Positions 19,452 to 32,850 are shown, counted from the first letter of the stretch. The stretch is 64,000 bases of DNA from Oenanthe sinensis (GCA_028671895.1 CM053794.1:19826501-19890500); one strand, 5' to 3'. The notes: generated from the sequence alone by a model not told the origin. A program made the numbers and translations.

Positions 19452-22400
19452 TGTAATAACCCAAATTTCGGTGACTTTTTGAAACTTTAATGAATATTAA
19501 TCCTACAGATTTATGGAAAACTTTTTAACCCACACTATATGAATGATGGGAGATGATAAATTTGAGGTTATATTAAGATAGTATAAAACAAAAAAGTGTA
19601 TGTAAAAGCTATCAGAATCCGAGGATTTTCACTTTTACTAATTGTTTCGTAATTTATGAGATATCGAGGAATACGAAAATAATGTGATAATCAAGAAGAT
19701 TATAAATCAGAGAAATTATGATCCGAGACAAATTGAAGTATCACGGATAGTGAATATTAATATTACAAAGTTAGTAACACGTAACGCTTTTAATACTAAT
19801 CATGCTTTGTCAAAGAAGATTAAGTGCTATTTATGGGATGGCAAGTAAAGTGCACCAAAGCCATGCAAACTAGAATTGGTGGAATCCAAATGGAATTGCC
19901 TAGCCATGTAACTAGAAGTGTAACTAGGCTATAAAGCTAACCAAGTCACCAACTAAGTGGTTAAGACATGGTTCAATAAAAATGGAAAAAGAGATACATA
20001 CTTCCATGACTTAAGCAACCAAGCCATACTTCACCTTTTCAATTATCACACTTTTAATAAAGTAACCAAGCAAGTAAAGTGGCAAGTATTCTCTTCTCTC
20101 TCCCTTAGCTCCATTCGGCAATTTCAAAGAAGCAAGGGAATTGAAATTCAAAAACTAAGCTCCTCTCATCCATAAATCCCCATATTTTAACCATAGACTC
20201 CATAACTTCTAGCTAAGGTATGGTTAAATTTTCATAGTCATCTAGCAAGTATTTCATGGTCAAATAAATGATCAAAGATGAACATGAATAGTAATGAATA
20301 GTAATACTAAATGTGTTCTTGGCATTTTTTTCTTGAGATCAAAGCTTCTAAGGCAAGATCAAGCACCCCCAAAAATATTAGACTCTAGCTAAGTGTTGTT
20401 AAATCTCCAAGAAGGTATAAACATCCTCCCACCCTTGTGTATATTTTGAGTAGCATGAAGCAAAAGTTAGTATGTGGATGAATGTAAAAAGCATGACTAA
20501 GATGTTATTTAGCTAGAATGATGTTTGTGTTGTTGGATAATTTTGTGAAGTAGTGTTGATCAAGAGTTATAAAATAAGTAGTTAAATTATATGACCATAG
20601 TAGTATATTGATGATTGAGCTTGGTTATGAATGGATTCCACTTGGTTGAATCCGGAAAACGTTACGTTTATAGCCGTCATAATGTCCATTTATTTTTAAA
20701 CTTATTTTGGACTATAATCCCGAAATGAAAAGTCACTGAAACTTATCACCACTGACCAGGGTTTCCTAGATCTTGTTTCATAGTTTTAGTGGAGGTGACT
20801 AAAATGTCCAAACTATTGCGAATTAATCCCTTTGTAAATATAAACGGACCCATTAACAGTTGTCAAAAATCATGAAAATTGGAGGATAAATATTTTGGGC
20901 AGAGTTTAAGGTCTCTGAAAAAGTTCATGAGCAGATGTTAAATTTTCGATTTTATAAAAATGTTGAAGCTAATGGGGTACAAGTGAGACTCATTAAGTGG
21001 TTTCTTGGAAAGTGGATTTTGAAATGACTAAGTAAAGTGGAAATTGAGAATGGGTCATAGACCAAGTGTTTGACTTAAATAATTAACATGTGTTCTTGGG
21101 ATTAAACGAGTCTAGAATGAGACGTTTAATAATGTTGGAAGTTTGGTTCGTGTGTGCGTTTTAAAGCGATAATTGAGTTACGTAAGTAACTAATCATACG
21201 TTCTATTTATTTTATAGATCACCTGAGATCTTCATAGAACCCTATCACCCCAAGGACACCAGGCAAGTTTTTAAAACCGTACTTTATGTACATATATTAT
21301 ATTCAAAAACTGTTGTTATTGTGATATAACTGTTGATTAAATTACGAATTGATTTAACTGTTGTTTAATCTTTCGCAAACGTTTTGGTTATATGCTATGA
21401 ATTGTAATAGATATATGCCGAAGTATATATATAGAGGCTCTAAGAGTAGAGCGGCTTTCGTATTTTCGAACATAGACCGGGAGTTGAAAGTTTATTTTAA
21501 ATACTGTTGTAATCCGGGAGATGTCGGAGACAGATTATTTTAAAATAACGATTATCTGAATAGAGTTAATAAATATATTCCAATAAATATATTTTGATAT
21601 TCTTTCGATAAATGAATTAAATAGAGTTAATAAATATTATATGAATATTTATTTAATTAATGAATATTATTCTGAATATTCATTTATAAAGGGTTTATTA
21701 ATTGTCTACTCTTTAATAAATATAATATGGAATATTTATTAAATATTCCATATTGATCTAAAAATTATTTAAGGTATTTACTAATTATTTAAAATATTTT
21801 CTAACCTTCAGAAAATTGATTTAAATATAGTGAGGGTTCCCTAATATCTATTTATATTTTATTTTATTCTTTTAATAAGAATAAATTATTCTCGGACTTA
21901 TCAAAAATAGGGGACTCGGTCTAAGGAGAAAAAAGTGTTTTGCTTTCATAAAAAGAGGTTATGTTTTGATATCGCTGGCCTACTATAGTAGGGTGTTCAA
22001 CTTATAAAAATCAAAGAGGTTTTCCGACTAATTCCCGGGTCGTGGTTTTAAATGGTTTTCATTCCATAATGAAAGAGATCTGTTAGCGGAGGTCAACACA
22101 CCTATATGGTGAGATGACTGCCCCGATTATTCTGGCAGTACCTACTCCTAGCTATGAGGATCTATTAACATGTATTATATACTTGGGGAACTAGGATTAA
22201 ATTCCGGTTCCAAGGTATGGATCATTTCAGTGGACTTGGAGTTAGTGTAAGAGGCCGAGTGATGCACGGTCCAACACTTTGGCCCATATGCGGTCTAGGG
22301 TGATTCCCAGTAACGCTAGAGAATGTCGTGGCTCCCCCTTCTACATGTAGAGAAATGATGAGAGATGTCGTATGTTACGATTGATCATCGTGGATGTACT

Positions 22401-22655
22401 GTAGCAGCGTGATGATGCTCCAGTTACGGTCTCATCTTCCAATTGGAAATTGTGCTGCATCATCGTAATGGAAGCCTATGCGCTGATTTACCGAGGGTGT
22501 TGTCAGTGGTTGATATGTTGAGATCTCCGTACTCATTCAAACTACTTTGACAAAAAGTTTATTTCGCAAACTCGTAGAGTACGTAAAGTGTGCATAATAT
22601 TGCGGTTTTAAATGATGTTTAAAAAGAGTATATTTACAGTTATATATGTTTTTGA

Positions 22656-22671
22656 TGAGCTATATTGCTCA
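22656..22671 (+). promoter_or_regulatory. Conserved hairpin TGAGC...GCTCA in element D 5' LTR
   Basis: TGAGC, 6-nt loop, GCTCA, 45 bases before the LTR small ORF. The same stem with a different loop is in the D 3' LTR (32349-32364) and both E LTRs (38305-38321). Conservation of stem but not loop suggests an RNA structure. Confidence 0.45.
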
Positions 22672-22715
22672 CTCTTGATTTCTTTATATATATCACAACA
22701 TAACAGGTCAGAAGA

Positions 22716-22823
22716 ATGCCGCGTACGAGACGCATGGTGAGGAAGCGCGTAGGAAACGCAGGCGCATTTCTTAGACTCTTCTCATCTACCCTACCTCAGG
22801 TAGGAAATATGAGTAGGATATGA
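22716..22823 (+). pseudogene. LTR small ORF of element D, 5' copy (truncated, 35 codons)
   Basis: Starts MPRTRRMVRKRV and stops at TGA after SRI. The 3' LTR copy (32409-32630) and the E copies read through this point. The peptide is strongly basic. A CAG|GTAGGA splice-donor-like site lies at 22799/22800, in phase with the ATG-less pre-gag ORF that begins after TTACAG at 23357. It may be an independent small protein or the first exon of the pre-gag protein. Confidence 0.45.
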
Positions 22824-23170
22824 GTGCAGCTGATTTTGGTACGCCTTATTTATAAGTATGACTTATGTAAGCTTATTAACAAGAACAAACGTTAAGCGTA
22901 CAATATCGTTTCAGGTAGAAACTATATTGATTTCATAAGTTTAGTACTTTCTCTTTTAGCATGGTAATAACTTATACTCTGATGAATCATATGACTATTA
23001 TTTATTAATGTCGTTCTGAGACTATAATCAGTGTGTGTGCACATATAGACTGTGGTGTCACTACAGGTAAAGGTTTATGAATTGTGATTTAAGTGTTAAG
23101 TGTTAATAACTGGAAAAAGAGAACGTGATAGCCCAGATCTCCGACCCCAGATCTAGGGGAGTCACAGAAA

Positions 23171-23182
23171 TAGTATCAGAGC
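23171..23182 (+). other. Primer binding site of element D (mutated)
   Basis: TAGTATCAGAGC differs by one base from the initiator tRNA-Met complement TGGTATCAGAGC and sits four bases after the LTR end. Confidence 0.75.
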
Positions 23183-23357
23183 GTAAGATTATAACTCTCA
23201 GAAACGATAGCGAGCTAAGAACAATAAATCCAATAATAATAATAAGAAGAAGAACTCCCTTCGAGTTCACTGTCGGGCTACCGGATGTAGTGCTGGCATT
23301 AAAACCCGCAAGGGAACCTTAACCTCAGCTAGTAACTTCACTTCTATTATATTACAG

Positions 23358-24037
23358 GTACCCGAGGCCCGAGAGGCTGAGGAATTTGAGGAACAGCATG
23401 ACGCTGCATTATTAGAGTTGGGAGAAAACCCCTTGGATATATCGGAGGAGGAGCCAGCAGAGGACCCAAGTGTTGGGCCTCAAGATGCTGAAGGTGACTT
23501 TCCTACCCCACCTGCTACAGCTGAGGAGGAGCCTGTCGATGATAGTATCACCTAGAGATACATAGAGATGATCCCCTACCGGCTGTGAGATCCCCTACCC
23601 CGCAGATGCCCCCATTGAGCCCTTTTTCCTCTAAGGATGGTTTCAAGAAGCTTACCCCTGAGGGGCCAGAGCCGGACATGGATATGCTCGCAGACCTAGA
23701 CATCCCACCTCCCCCACCCCTAGGAGTACCAGTGGCTATCCACGAGTATATGATGAACTGTTTCACTACCGAGATTTCTACCTCTGATGCCCGCATTGAC
23801 GAGCTGAAGCGTCAGCTAGCTGCTGAGCGCGAGTTCCGACATACCCAACAGAGGGGTATGAGATTGGTTACTTCCCAGCAGATGAGACTTGGAGTCACGA
23901 GGATAGAGATGCGAGCCTGTGACCGCATGAGGATCTTACCTACCCAGGCAGGGGGAACAGTGAGTTTGAGGGAGGCTGATTCGATATGGGCCGATGCCAT
24001 AATTCTGGTGCATGACCTGACCCATCCCTCAGAGTAG
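23358..24037 (+). pseudogene. Element D pre-gag ORF, broken
   Basis: An ORF with no ATG begins right after TTATATTACAG (acceptor-like) and encodes an acidic segment (VPEAREAEEFEEQ...) to a TAG at 23553-23555. The frame then shifts, and 23585-24037 is open: a proline-rich stretch (PPLSPFSSKDGF, PPPPPLG) followed by a helical segment with ARIDELKRQLAAE. The order of acid-rich, PLSP box, proline run and R-IDEL-R helix matches the pre-gag ORF of E (38998-39301 plus 48269-48777). The function is unknown; an extra ORF upstream of gag is unusual for chromoviruses. Confidence 0.6.
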
Positions 24038-24446
24038 CCTGAGGGGAGGCTAGTGACCTTACTTTTGATATAGGTGTTATTGGCATTATCATTTTGTGGA
24101 AATATGCAGTATGTAGTGATATCCCTTTTGTAGCCACTTGTTGGGCACCCTGGTTATTTATATTAGCATTGTTTCGGATATGTATTCCACTTGTTTAAAA
24201 TTTGACGTTCAGTGATTGCGATCTAGAGTCACCATATGTATATATTTGACTCAGTTCAGTAAATTTTATGTTTTAAGCATGTTGTTTTGAGCATTGTCAT
24301 ATATATCATGTTGTCCTACATAGCGGCAATTTATCTATCAGAATATGTACAATTGTGAATCTTCATTTTGGAACAATGATTACCAGAGCTACAATCGGTA
24401 ACTAAAATGATAAACTCCTAAATTATTCTGATAAGAAAATTTTCCT
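24038..24446 (+). other. Element D spacer between pre-gag ORF and gag
   Basis: AT-rich non-coding stretch of about 400 bp, corresponding to 48778-49189 in E. No gene or repeat recognised. Confidence 0.6.
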
Positions 24447-27400
24447 ATGTATGTCAGAATAGTGCCTCCGAGACGTATGAGAACTAGAGCCCATCCGGCC
24501 GATTCCGTGGCCCAGGGCAGTAACAACCATGAAGGGGGAATTCAGAAATCCCAAGAAGAAGAGGGAGAAGACATAAGTTATAATGAATTGGATGACCAAA
24601 ACTATGAAGATGAAGATTATGAAGACACCCAGGATGATGAGGGCCAGCAAGGGAATTAGATGGAACAATTTATGCGGTTACTCAGGCAGAACTTAAACAG
24701 CCATCCAACACCTCCTCAATGCCCCGACCATGCGGTGGCAAATGCTTTTTTGGCCTTCAAGTCACTTAAACCTCCCGAGTTTCAGGGGACTGCAGATCCA
24801 GTCAAGGCAAGGGCCTGGCTGAAAGAAATGGAGAAAACCTTCGAGATCATGGGCACTGAAGAGGCCCAGAAAACTATTTTCGCTACCTACCTTCTAAAGG
24901 GAGAGGCCAACTATTGGTGGGAGGCCAAAAAGAACTTACAAATAAATGCCATCATCACTTGGGCAAGGTTTAGTGAACTGTTCTTGGAGAAATACTTTCC
25001 CAGGTTCATGGAAACCCAGATGGGATTGACATTTCTAGAGTTAAAACAAGACAACTTGACTCTGGCAGAATATGAAACAAGGTTTACCAAATTATCGAGG
25101 TTTGTGCCGGACTTTGTGAACATAGATGCAAAGCGAGCGATGAGGCTTCAGCATGGGTTGAAGCAATAGATACGAAATAGGGTTGCTCTGTTTGAGCTTA
25201 CGGACTATGTCACACTGGTGCAGAAGGCCTCAATTGTGGAGGCAAGAAATGAAAAAGTTCATAAGAACAAGGAAGTAAAGAAGAGGAAATTTGATACTCA
25301 GGGAGGAGGTTCGGTGAGCGAAAGCTTCTAGAGTAGATTCAACAGAGGTACGTTGTCTCAACCTGTGAAAAACTCAGGATTCAAGAGGGCTGAAAGTGGA
25401 AGCGTAGGCCAGGGCGGCCGACAGGCAGGAATGTCTCACTTTAGTCAACCTCGACCCCCACTACCAGATTGTAAGAGTTGTGGGAAGAAGCATTTGGGCA
25501 CATGTCTTCATGGATTAACAGAGTGCTTCAAGTGCGGGCGAGTAGGTCATTATGCTAATGTTTGTCCTCAGAACGGCTTGGCATGTTTCCAATGTGGGAT
25601 GGTAGGGCATATGAAGAAGGATTGCAAGGCGGCAAAACCAACCATGTCTATAATGAGCGGAACTGCTTCCAACAAGCCATCAACTGCCAAGACCTTCAAT
25701 ATGACAATGAAGGATGCCATTAAAAATACGGATGTGATAGCAGGTACACTTCTCCTTAATACAGTCCGTGCAAATGTTTTATTTGATTCTGGAGCTACTA
25801 AGTCCTTTGTATCTAAAGATTTTGCATATACATTAAATCTTAAGGTTGAACCATTGAAAGAATTGTTACAAGTAGAGATAGCCAACCGAGAAATAATCCC
25901 TGATAGTCAAATATACCCGAACTGTAATCTAGAAATAGATGGGCAAACCTTTAGGGTAAATTTAATTCCTTTTAAACTAGGGGAATTTGACGTCATCTTG
26001 GGAATGGATTGGTTGTCGGGAAATGGTGCGCAGATTGATTGTGAGAAGAAAACGATTAGGTTAAAAGCACAGGGAAAGAGAGAAGTCGTGTTCAAGGGAA
26101 AACGACAGACCCAGAAGATTTTAAACATAGCTCGAACCAAAAAATTGTTACGAAAAGGGTGCAAGGCTTACTTAGCCCATGTGGTAGACAAAACCCAAGA
26201 GGTACCTAGCCTTCGAGACAGTCAAATTGTGGTTGAATTCGAGGATGTGTTTCCAGAAGATCTCTCAGGATTGCCACCCGACCGAGCAATAGAGTTTGCA
26301 ATTGAATTAGCCCTAGGGACAGTGCTAGTTTCAAAGGCCCCATACCGTCTAGCCCCAGTAGAGATGAAAGAATTAGCCACTCAGTTACATGAGCTGTTGG
26401 AGATAGGAATGATAAGACTAATTATGTCACCTTGGGATGCACCGGTGTTGTTTGTGAAGAAAAAGGATGGCAGCATGTGACTGTGCATAGACTACAGAGA
26501 ACTGAACAAGCTAACCATTAAGAACAAATATCCCTTACCAAGGATTGATGATTTGTTCGACCAATTAAAGGATGCGGTGTGCTTCTCCAAGATTTATCTT
26601 AGGACTGGGTATCACCAAATAAAGATTAAGCCAAATGATATTCCGAAGACTGCATTTTGCACTAGATACGGGCACAATGAGTTCTTGGTAATATTGTTTG
26701 GATTAACCAATGCTCCAGCAGCCTTCATGGACTTGATGAATCGAGTTTACAAGAAATACTTGGACAAATTCGTCATTGTTTTTATCGATGATATTTTGAT
26801 CTACTCAAAGACTAAGAAGAACACGCGGAACATCTGAGGATAGTTCTACAGATTTTAAGGGAATAAAGGTTTATGCCAAATTTTTGAATTGTGAATTTTG
26901 GCTTAGGGAAGTTCAGTTTTTAGGACACATGATAAGTAGTGAAGGGATATTGGTCGACCCTGCTAAGATAGAAGCCGTTTCCAACTGGGAAAGGCCAACC
27001 ACGACAACCGAGGTAAGAAGTTTTGTGGGACTAATCGGTTATTACAAGAGATTTGTGCAGGATTTTTCCAAGATAGCCACCCCACTGACTCGACTCACTC
27101 GGAAAACGGAAAAATTTGACTGGAAATAAAAATGTGAGAGAAGCTTTCAGGAACAAGAAGAGATTAGTAACAGCCCATGTGCTAGCCTTACCCGATGGGA
27201 AAAGAGACTTTGTGATTTAAAGCGATGCTTCACATAAGGGATTAGGGTGCGTGCTCATGCAGCACGGCAAGATGATTGCTTACACATCACGACAATTGAA
27301 GGAATGTGAAATAAGGTACCCCACCCACAACTTAGAATTGGCCACGATAGTTTTCGCACTGAAAATTTGGAGGCACTATCTGTATGATGAGAAATGTGAG

Positions 27401-29096
27401 ATTTACACGGACCATAAAAGCCTGAAGTATATTTTTACACAAAAGGAGTTGAACATGATGCAAAGAAGATGACTAGAGTTAATCAAGGATTATGACTGTG
27501 AAATCCTCTATCACCCAGTAAAGGCCAATGCGGTGGCCGATGCCTTTAGCAGAAAAGAGAGACTTAAGATGATTACCTATTCAGAAGATCTTATTAGTGA
27601 GTTTGAGAAAATGGAAATTGAAGTAAAAGTTACCGGTAAGAGCACCAAAGGATTATTTGAGATCAGTATACAGCCCCCATTAATAGAAAAGATCAGGCTA
27701 TGTCAAGAAAAGAAGGGAGAAGAAGAATGGAAATACCTGACCGGAGAAGAGATAAAGTGTGAAAAGGATGATAAAGGAATCAGGAGATATGCTTCCAGGA
27801 TTTGGATTCTGAATGTTCAAGAGTGAAAGGATGAGATTTTGCATGAAGGACATAATTCAAGATACTCGATTCACATAGGTGGTACCAAGATGTATAGAGA
27901 TTTGAAAGAGTATTATTGGTGGCCGAACCTGAAAAAAGATGTGGTGGAATGGGTGAGCAGGTGTTTTACATGTCAGAGGGTGAAAGAAGAACACCAGCGG
28001 CCCAGTGGTCTTTTGCAACCATTAGAGATTCCCGAATAGAAATGGGAACAAATAACTATGGACTTTGAAGTAGGCCTACCAAGGACAAATACAAACCACG
28101 ATGCGATATGGGTGATTATAAATAGACTAACCAAGTTAGTTCATTTCCTTCCAATCAACGAATGGTATACAGTCGATAGACTTGTGGAAATATACATCAA
28201 AGAGATTTTGGTGCGACATGGAGTTCCCGTGTCCATAGAGTCAGACCGAGATCCAAGGTTTAACTCGAGATTTTGGAGGAGTTTCCAAGAATGTGTGGGA
28301 ACTAAGCTAAACATGAGTACCGCCTATCATCCCCAAATGGATGGACAGAGCGAGAGGATCATTCAAACCATAGAGGATATGTTGAGGGTTTGTGCGATAG
28401 ATTTTAAAGGAAGTTGGAATGATCACTTACCCTTAATCGAGTTCGCCTACAACAATAGCTACCATGCGAGCATAGGAATGCCACCTTACGAAGCCATATA
28501 TGGTAGGAGATGTCACTCCCCTTTGTGCCGGGAAGAATTGGGAGAACGAAAGATATTGGGGCCCGAGTTGGTCTAGCAGAAGAAGGAAACAATAGAGCTT
28601 ATCTGGAACCGACTGGTAGCAGCTCAGGACAGACAAAGGAAGTATTCCGATCAGACCTGGAAGGTTAGAGAGTACGAGGTGGGAGACTCAGTACTCCTAA
28701 AGGTATCACCATGGAAAGGATTAATGAGATTTGGTAAGAAAGGAAAGCTAAGTCCAAGATTTATTGGACCATTTGAGATCCTAAGACGAATTGGGAAAGT
28801 AGCCTATGAATTGGCCCTACCTTCAAACTTACAACATGTCCACAATGTGTTTCATGTGTCGATGCTGAGAAAGTACAATGGTGATGCTAGGCATATAATG
28901 GAATATGAACACGTGAATCAACACAACTTGACGTATATGGAGAAACTTTTGAAAATTATGGACTGAAAGGAGCAAGTGCTCAGGAACAAAGTAGTGAAGC
29001 TAGTAAGATTCCTGTGGAGAAATCAAAACACTGAAGAGTCAACGTGGGAGCTGGAGAGCGCAGTGATGGAAAAACATCCTCACTTGTTTTCAGTGT
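24447..29096 (+). pseudogene. gag-pol: Element D gag-pol, heavily mutated
   Basis: A gypsy polyprotein relic in the order Gag, CCHC knuckles, protease, RT, RNase H, H2C2 integrase, chromodomain. Recognisable parts: Gag core (ATYLLKGEANYWWEAKK, about 24880), knuckles CFKCGRVGHYANVC and CFQCGMVGHMKKDC, protease VLFDSGATKSFVS (about 25780), RT with FIDDILIYS (about 26780), RNase H and KSLKYIFTQKELN (about 27420), integrase FNSRFWRSFQ and a chromodomain-like end near 28920-29070. In-frame stops include 24657-24659, 25167-25169 and 26478-26480, with frameshifts near 26820-26870 and 27130-27250. It cannot make enzymes. Its closest relative in the window is element E. Confidence 0.9.
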
Positions 29097-29132
29097 TGAT
29101 TCCGGGACGGAATCCCTTTAAGGAGGGGAGAC
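29097..29132 (+). other. Stem-loop and polypurine tract of element D
   Basis: GATTCCGGGACGGAATC is a 7-bp stem with a 3-nt loop at about 29098-29114. The purine-rich AAGGAGGGGAGAC follows and abuts the 3' LTR. E has the same stem-loop. A conserved GGGACGGAAT-type box before the PPT is familiar in plant chromoviruses. Confidence 0.65.
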
Positions 29133-32100
29133 TATAATAACCTGAATTATGGTGACTTTTTAAAACTTTAATGAATATTAATCCTACAGATTTATGGAAA
29201 ACTTTTTAGCCCACACTATATGAATGATGGGAGATGATAAATTTGAGGTCATATTAAGATAGTACAAAACAAATGAGTGTATGTAAAAGCTGTCAGAATC
29301 TGAGAATTTTCACTTTTACTAATTGTTTCGTAATTTACGAGATATCGAGGAATACGAAAATAATGTGATAATCAAGAAGATTATAAATCAAAGAAATTAT
29401 GATCTGAGATGAATTGAAGTATCACAGATAGTGAATATTAATATTACAGCGCTAGTAACACGTAACGGTTTTAATACTAATCATGCTTTGTCAAAGAAGA
29501 TTAAGTGTTATTTATGGGATGGAAAGTAAAGTGCACCAAATCCATGCAACCCATGCAAACTAGAATTGGTGGAAACCAAATGGAATTGCTTAGCCATGTA
29601 ACTAGAAGTGTAACTAGGCTATAAAGCTAACCAAGTGGTTTAGACATGGTTCATTAAAAATGGGAAAAGAGCTACATACTTCCTTGACTTAAGTAACCTA
29701 GCCATACTTCACATTTTCATAAAGTAACCAAGAAAGTAAAGTGGCAAGTATTCTCTTCTCTCTCCCTTAGTTCCATTCGGCAATTTCAAAGAAGCAAGGG
29801 AATTGAAATTCAAAAGCTAAGCTCCTCTCATCCATAAATCCCCATATTTTAACCATAGACTCCATAAATTCTAGCTAAGGTATGGTTAAATTTTCATAGT
29901 CATCTAGCAAGTATTTCATGGTCAAATAAATGATTAAAGATGAACATAAATAGTAATGAATAGTAATACTAAATGTGTTCTTGGTGTGTTTTTTCTTGAG
30001 ATCAAAGCTTCTAAGACAAGATCAAGCACCGCCACGGAAATTAGACTCTACCTAAGTATTATTAAAGCTCCAAGAAGGTATAAACATCCTCCCACCCTTT
30101 TATATATCTTGAGTAGCATGAAGCAAAAGTTAGTATGTGGATGAATGTAAAAAGCATGACTAAGATGTTGTTTAGCTAGAATGATGTTTGTGTTGTTGGA
30201 TGATTTTGTGAAGTAGTGTTGGTCAAGAGTTATAAAATGAGTAGTTAAATGATATGAACATAGTAGTATGTTGATGATTGAGCTTGGTTGTGAATGGATT
30301 CCACTTGGTTGAATCCGGAAAATGTTACGTTTATAGTTGTCGTAATGTCCGTTTATTTTTAAACTTATTTTGGACTATAATCCCGAAATGAAAAGTCATT
30401 GGAACTTATCACCACTGACCAGTTTTGCCTAGATCTTGTTTCATAGTTCATTTTGACGCTTGAATCATGTTATTCTGATTTACGGTTTAGGAGAAAAGCT
30501 AGTTTTAGTGGATGTGACTAAAATGTCCAAACTGTTGCGAATTACTCCGTTTGTAAATATAAACGGACCCTTTAACCATTGTCAAAAATCATGATAATTG
30601 GAGGATAAATATTTTGGACAGGGTCTCTGCTAACTCTCATGAGCAGATGTTAAATTTTCGATTTTATAAAAATGTAGAAGTTAAGGAAGTACAAGTGAGA
30701 CTCATTAAGTGGTTACTTGGAAAGTGGATTTTGAAATGACCAAGTAAAGTGGAAATTGAGAAGGGTCATAGACCAAGTGTTTGAATTAAATAATTAACAT
30801 GTGTCCTTGGGAATAAACGAGTCTAGAATGAGACGTTTAATCATGTCGGAAGTTTGGTTCGTGTGTGCGTTTTAAAGTGATAGTTGAGTTACGTAAGTAA
30901 CTAATCGAACGTTCTATTTATTTTATAGATCACCCGACATCCTCATAGAACCCTATCACCCCAAGGACACCAGGCAAGTTTTCAAAACCGTACTTTATGT
31001 ACTGATATTATATTCAAAAACTGTTGTTGTTGTTATATAACTGTTAATTAAATTACAAATTGATTTAACTGTTGTTTAATTTTTCACAAATGTTTTGGTT
31101 ATATGCTATAAAGTGTTATAGATATATGCCGGAGTATATATATAGAGGTTCTAAGAGTAGGGTAACTTTCATATTTTCGAATGCAGACCGGGAGTCGGAA
31201 CGTTATTTTAAATACTGTTGTAATCCGGGAGATGCCGGAGATAGATTATTTTAAAATAACGATTATAAATATTCCAATAAATATATTTTGATATTCTTTT
31301 GATAAAGGAATTAAATAGAATTAATAAATATTATCTGAATATTTATGTAATTAATGAATATTATTCTCACTATTCATTTATAAAGGGTTTATTAATTGTT
31401 TACTATTTAATAAATATTATTTAAATATTTATTAAATATTCTATATTGATCTAAAAATTATTTAGGGTCTTTACTAATTATTTAAAATATTTTCTGACCT
31501 TCAGAAAATTGATTTAAATATAATGAGAGTTCCCTAATATCTATTTATATTTTATTTTATTCTTTTAATAAGGATAAAATATTCTCGGACTTATCAAAAA
31601 TAGGGAACTCGGTCTAAGGAGATAAAGGTATTTTGCTTTCACAAAAAGAGTTTATGTTTTGACATCGTAGGCCTACTATAGTAGGGTGTTCAACTTATCA
31701 AAATCAAAGAGGTTTTCCGACTAACTCCCGGGTCGTGGTTTTAAATAGTTTTCATTTCTTAATGAAAGAGATCTGTTGGTGGAGGTCAACACACCTGTGT
31801 GGTGAGATGACTGCCCCGATTATTCTGGCAGTACCTACTCATAGCTATGAGGATCTATTAACAAGTATTATATACTTGGGGAACTAGGATTAAATTTCGG
31901 TTCCAAGTTATGGATCATTTTCAGTGGACTTGGAGTTAGCGTAAGAGGCCGAGTGACGTACGGTCTAGCACTTTGGTCCATATGTGGTATAGGGTGATTC
32001 CCAATAACGGTAGAGAACGTCGTGACTCCTCCTTCTACATGTAGAGGAACGATGAGAGCTGTCATATGTTACGATTGATCATGTGGATGTACGGTAGAAG

Positions 32101-32348
32101 CGTGATGATGCTCCAGTTACAGGCCCATCTTCCAATTGGAAATTGTGTTGCAACATCGTAACGGAAGCTTATGTGCTGATTTACCGAGGGTGTTGTCAGT
32201 GGTTAATATGTTGATATCTTCGTACTCATTCAAACTACTTTGACAAAAAGTTTATTTTACAAACTAGTAGAGTACGTAAAGTGTGCATAATATTGCAATT
32301 TTAAATGATGTTTTAAAAGAGTATATTTACAGTTATATATGTTCTTGC

Positions 32349-32364
32349 TGAGCTATATTGCTCA
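32349..32364 (+). promoter_or_regulatory. Conserved hairpin TGAGC...GCTCA in element D 3' LTR
   Basis: Same stem and loop as 22656-22671, upstream of the 3' copy of the small ORF. Confidence 0.42.
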
Positions 32365-32408
32365 CTCTTACTTTCTTTATATATATCACAACACAACAGG
32401 TCAGAAGA

Positions 32409-32630
32409 ATGCTGTGTATGAGACATATGGTGAGGAAGCGCGTAGAAAATGTACGCGCCTTCCATAGACTCTTCTCCTCTACCCTACCTCAGGTAGGAAA
32501 TATGAGTAGGATAGAAGTGCAGTTGATTTTGGTACGCCTTATTTATAAGTATGACTTATGTAAGCTTATAACAAAAACAAACGTTAAGCGGACAATATCC
32601 TTTCAGGTAGAAACTATATTGATTTTATAA
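32409..32630 (+). CDS. LTR small ORF of element D, 3' copy (73 aa)
   Basis: A basic peptide opening with MLCMRHMVRKRV. The 24 codons at 32493-32564 align without gaps to E codons at 38458-38529: 17 of 24 residues are identical, and six of those 17 use different codons (for example R as CGC versus AGG, L as TTG versus CTA). That pattern suggests selection on protein rather than DNA. It shares the block SRI..QL.LVR.IY.YDLCK. The product is unknown. An alternative is that only the part before the GTAGG site is an exon. Confidence 0.45.
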   Translation: MLCMRHMVRKRVENVRAFHRLFSSTLPQVGNMSRIEVQLILVRLIYKYDLCKLITKTNVKRTISFQVETILIL

Positions 32631-32850
32631 GTTTATCTCTTTTGGCGTTGTAATAACTTATACTCTGATGGATCATATGACTTTTATTTATTAATGTCAT
32701 TCTGAGACTATAACCAGTGTGTGCACATATAGACTGTGGGGTCACTGCAGGTAAAGGTTTATGAATTGTGATTTAAGTGTTAAGTGTTAATAACTGGAAA
32801 AAGAGAACGTGATGGCCCAGATCTCCGACCCCGGATCTAGGGGCATCACA

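Larger units (their letters stand above)
19452..23166 (+). repeat. Element D 5' LTR (3,715 bp)
   Basis: Starts TGTAATAACCC and ends GAGTCACA. Paired with 29133-32850 with many substitutions and small indels. Positions about 21540-21880 are very AT-rich with AATATTTATT-type repeats. A hairpin and a small ORF lie near the end. Confidence 0.88.
19452..32850 (+). mobile_element. Element D: decayed Tekay-like Ty3-gypsy retrotransposon
   Basis: Plus-strand element with about 3.7-kb LTRs, a PBS with one mismatch, a polypurine tract and gag-pol in gypsy order ending in chromodomain-like sequence. Many stops, frameshifts and LTR differences show it is much older than E, A or C. It shares with E the LTR end (GACCCCGGATCTAGGGG), the LTR small ORF, a pre-gag ORF and the chromovirus gag-pol, so D and E are related but distinct families. 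It is inserted in element B's env-position ORF. Confidence 0.88.
29133..32850 (+). repeat. Element D 3' LTR (3,718 bp)
   Basis: Starts TATAATAACC, so the canonical TG has mutated to TA, and ends GGGCATCACA. It aligns along its length with 19452-23166. It has lost and gained short blocks, for example an added segment near 30450-30500. Confidence 0.87.

Noticed and set aside
24423..24668. Hydrophobic minus-strand ORF resembling membrane segments
   Set aside because: Antisense to the acidic start of element D gag; the complement of GAA/GAT-rich codons gives hydrophobic residues.
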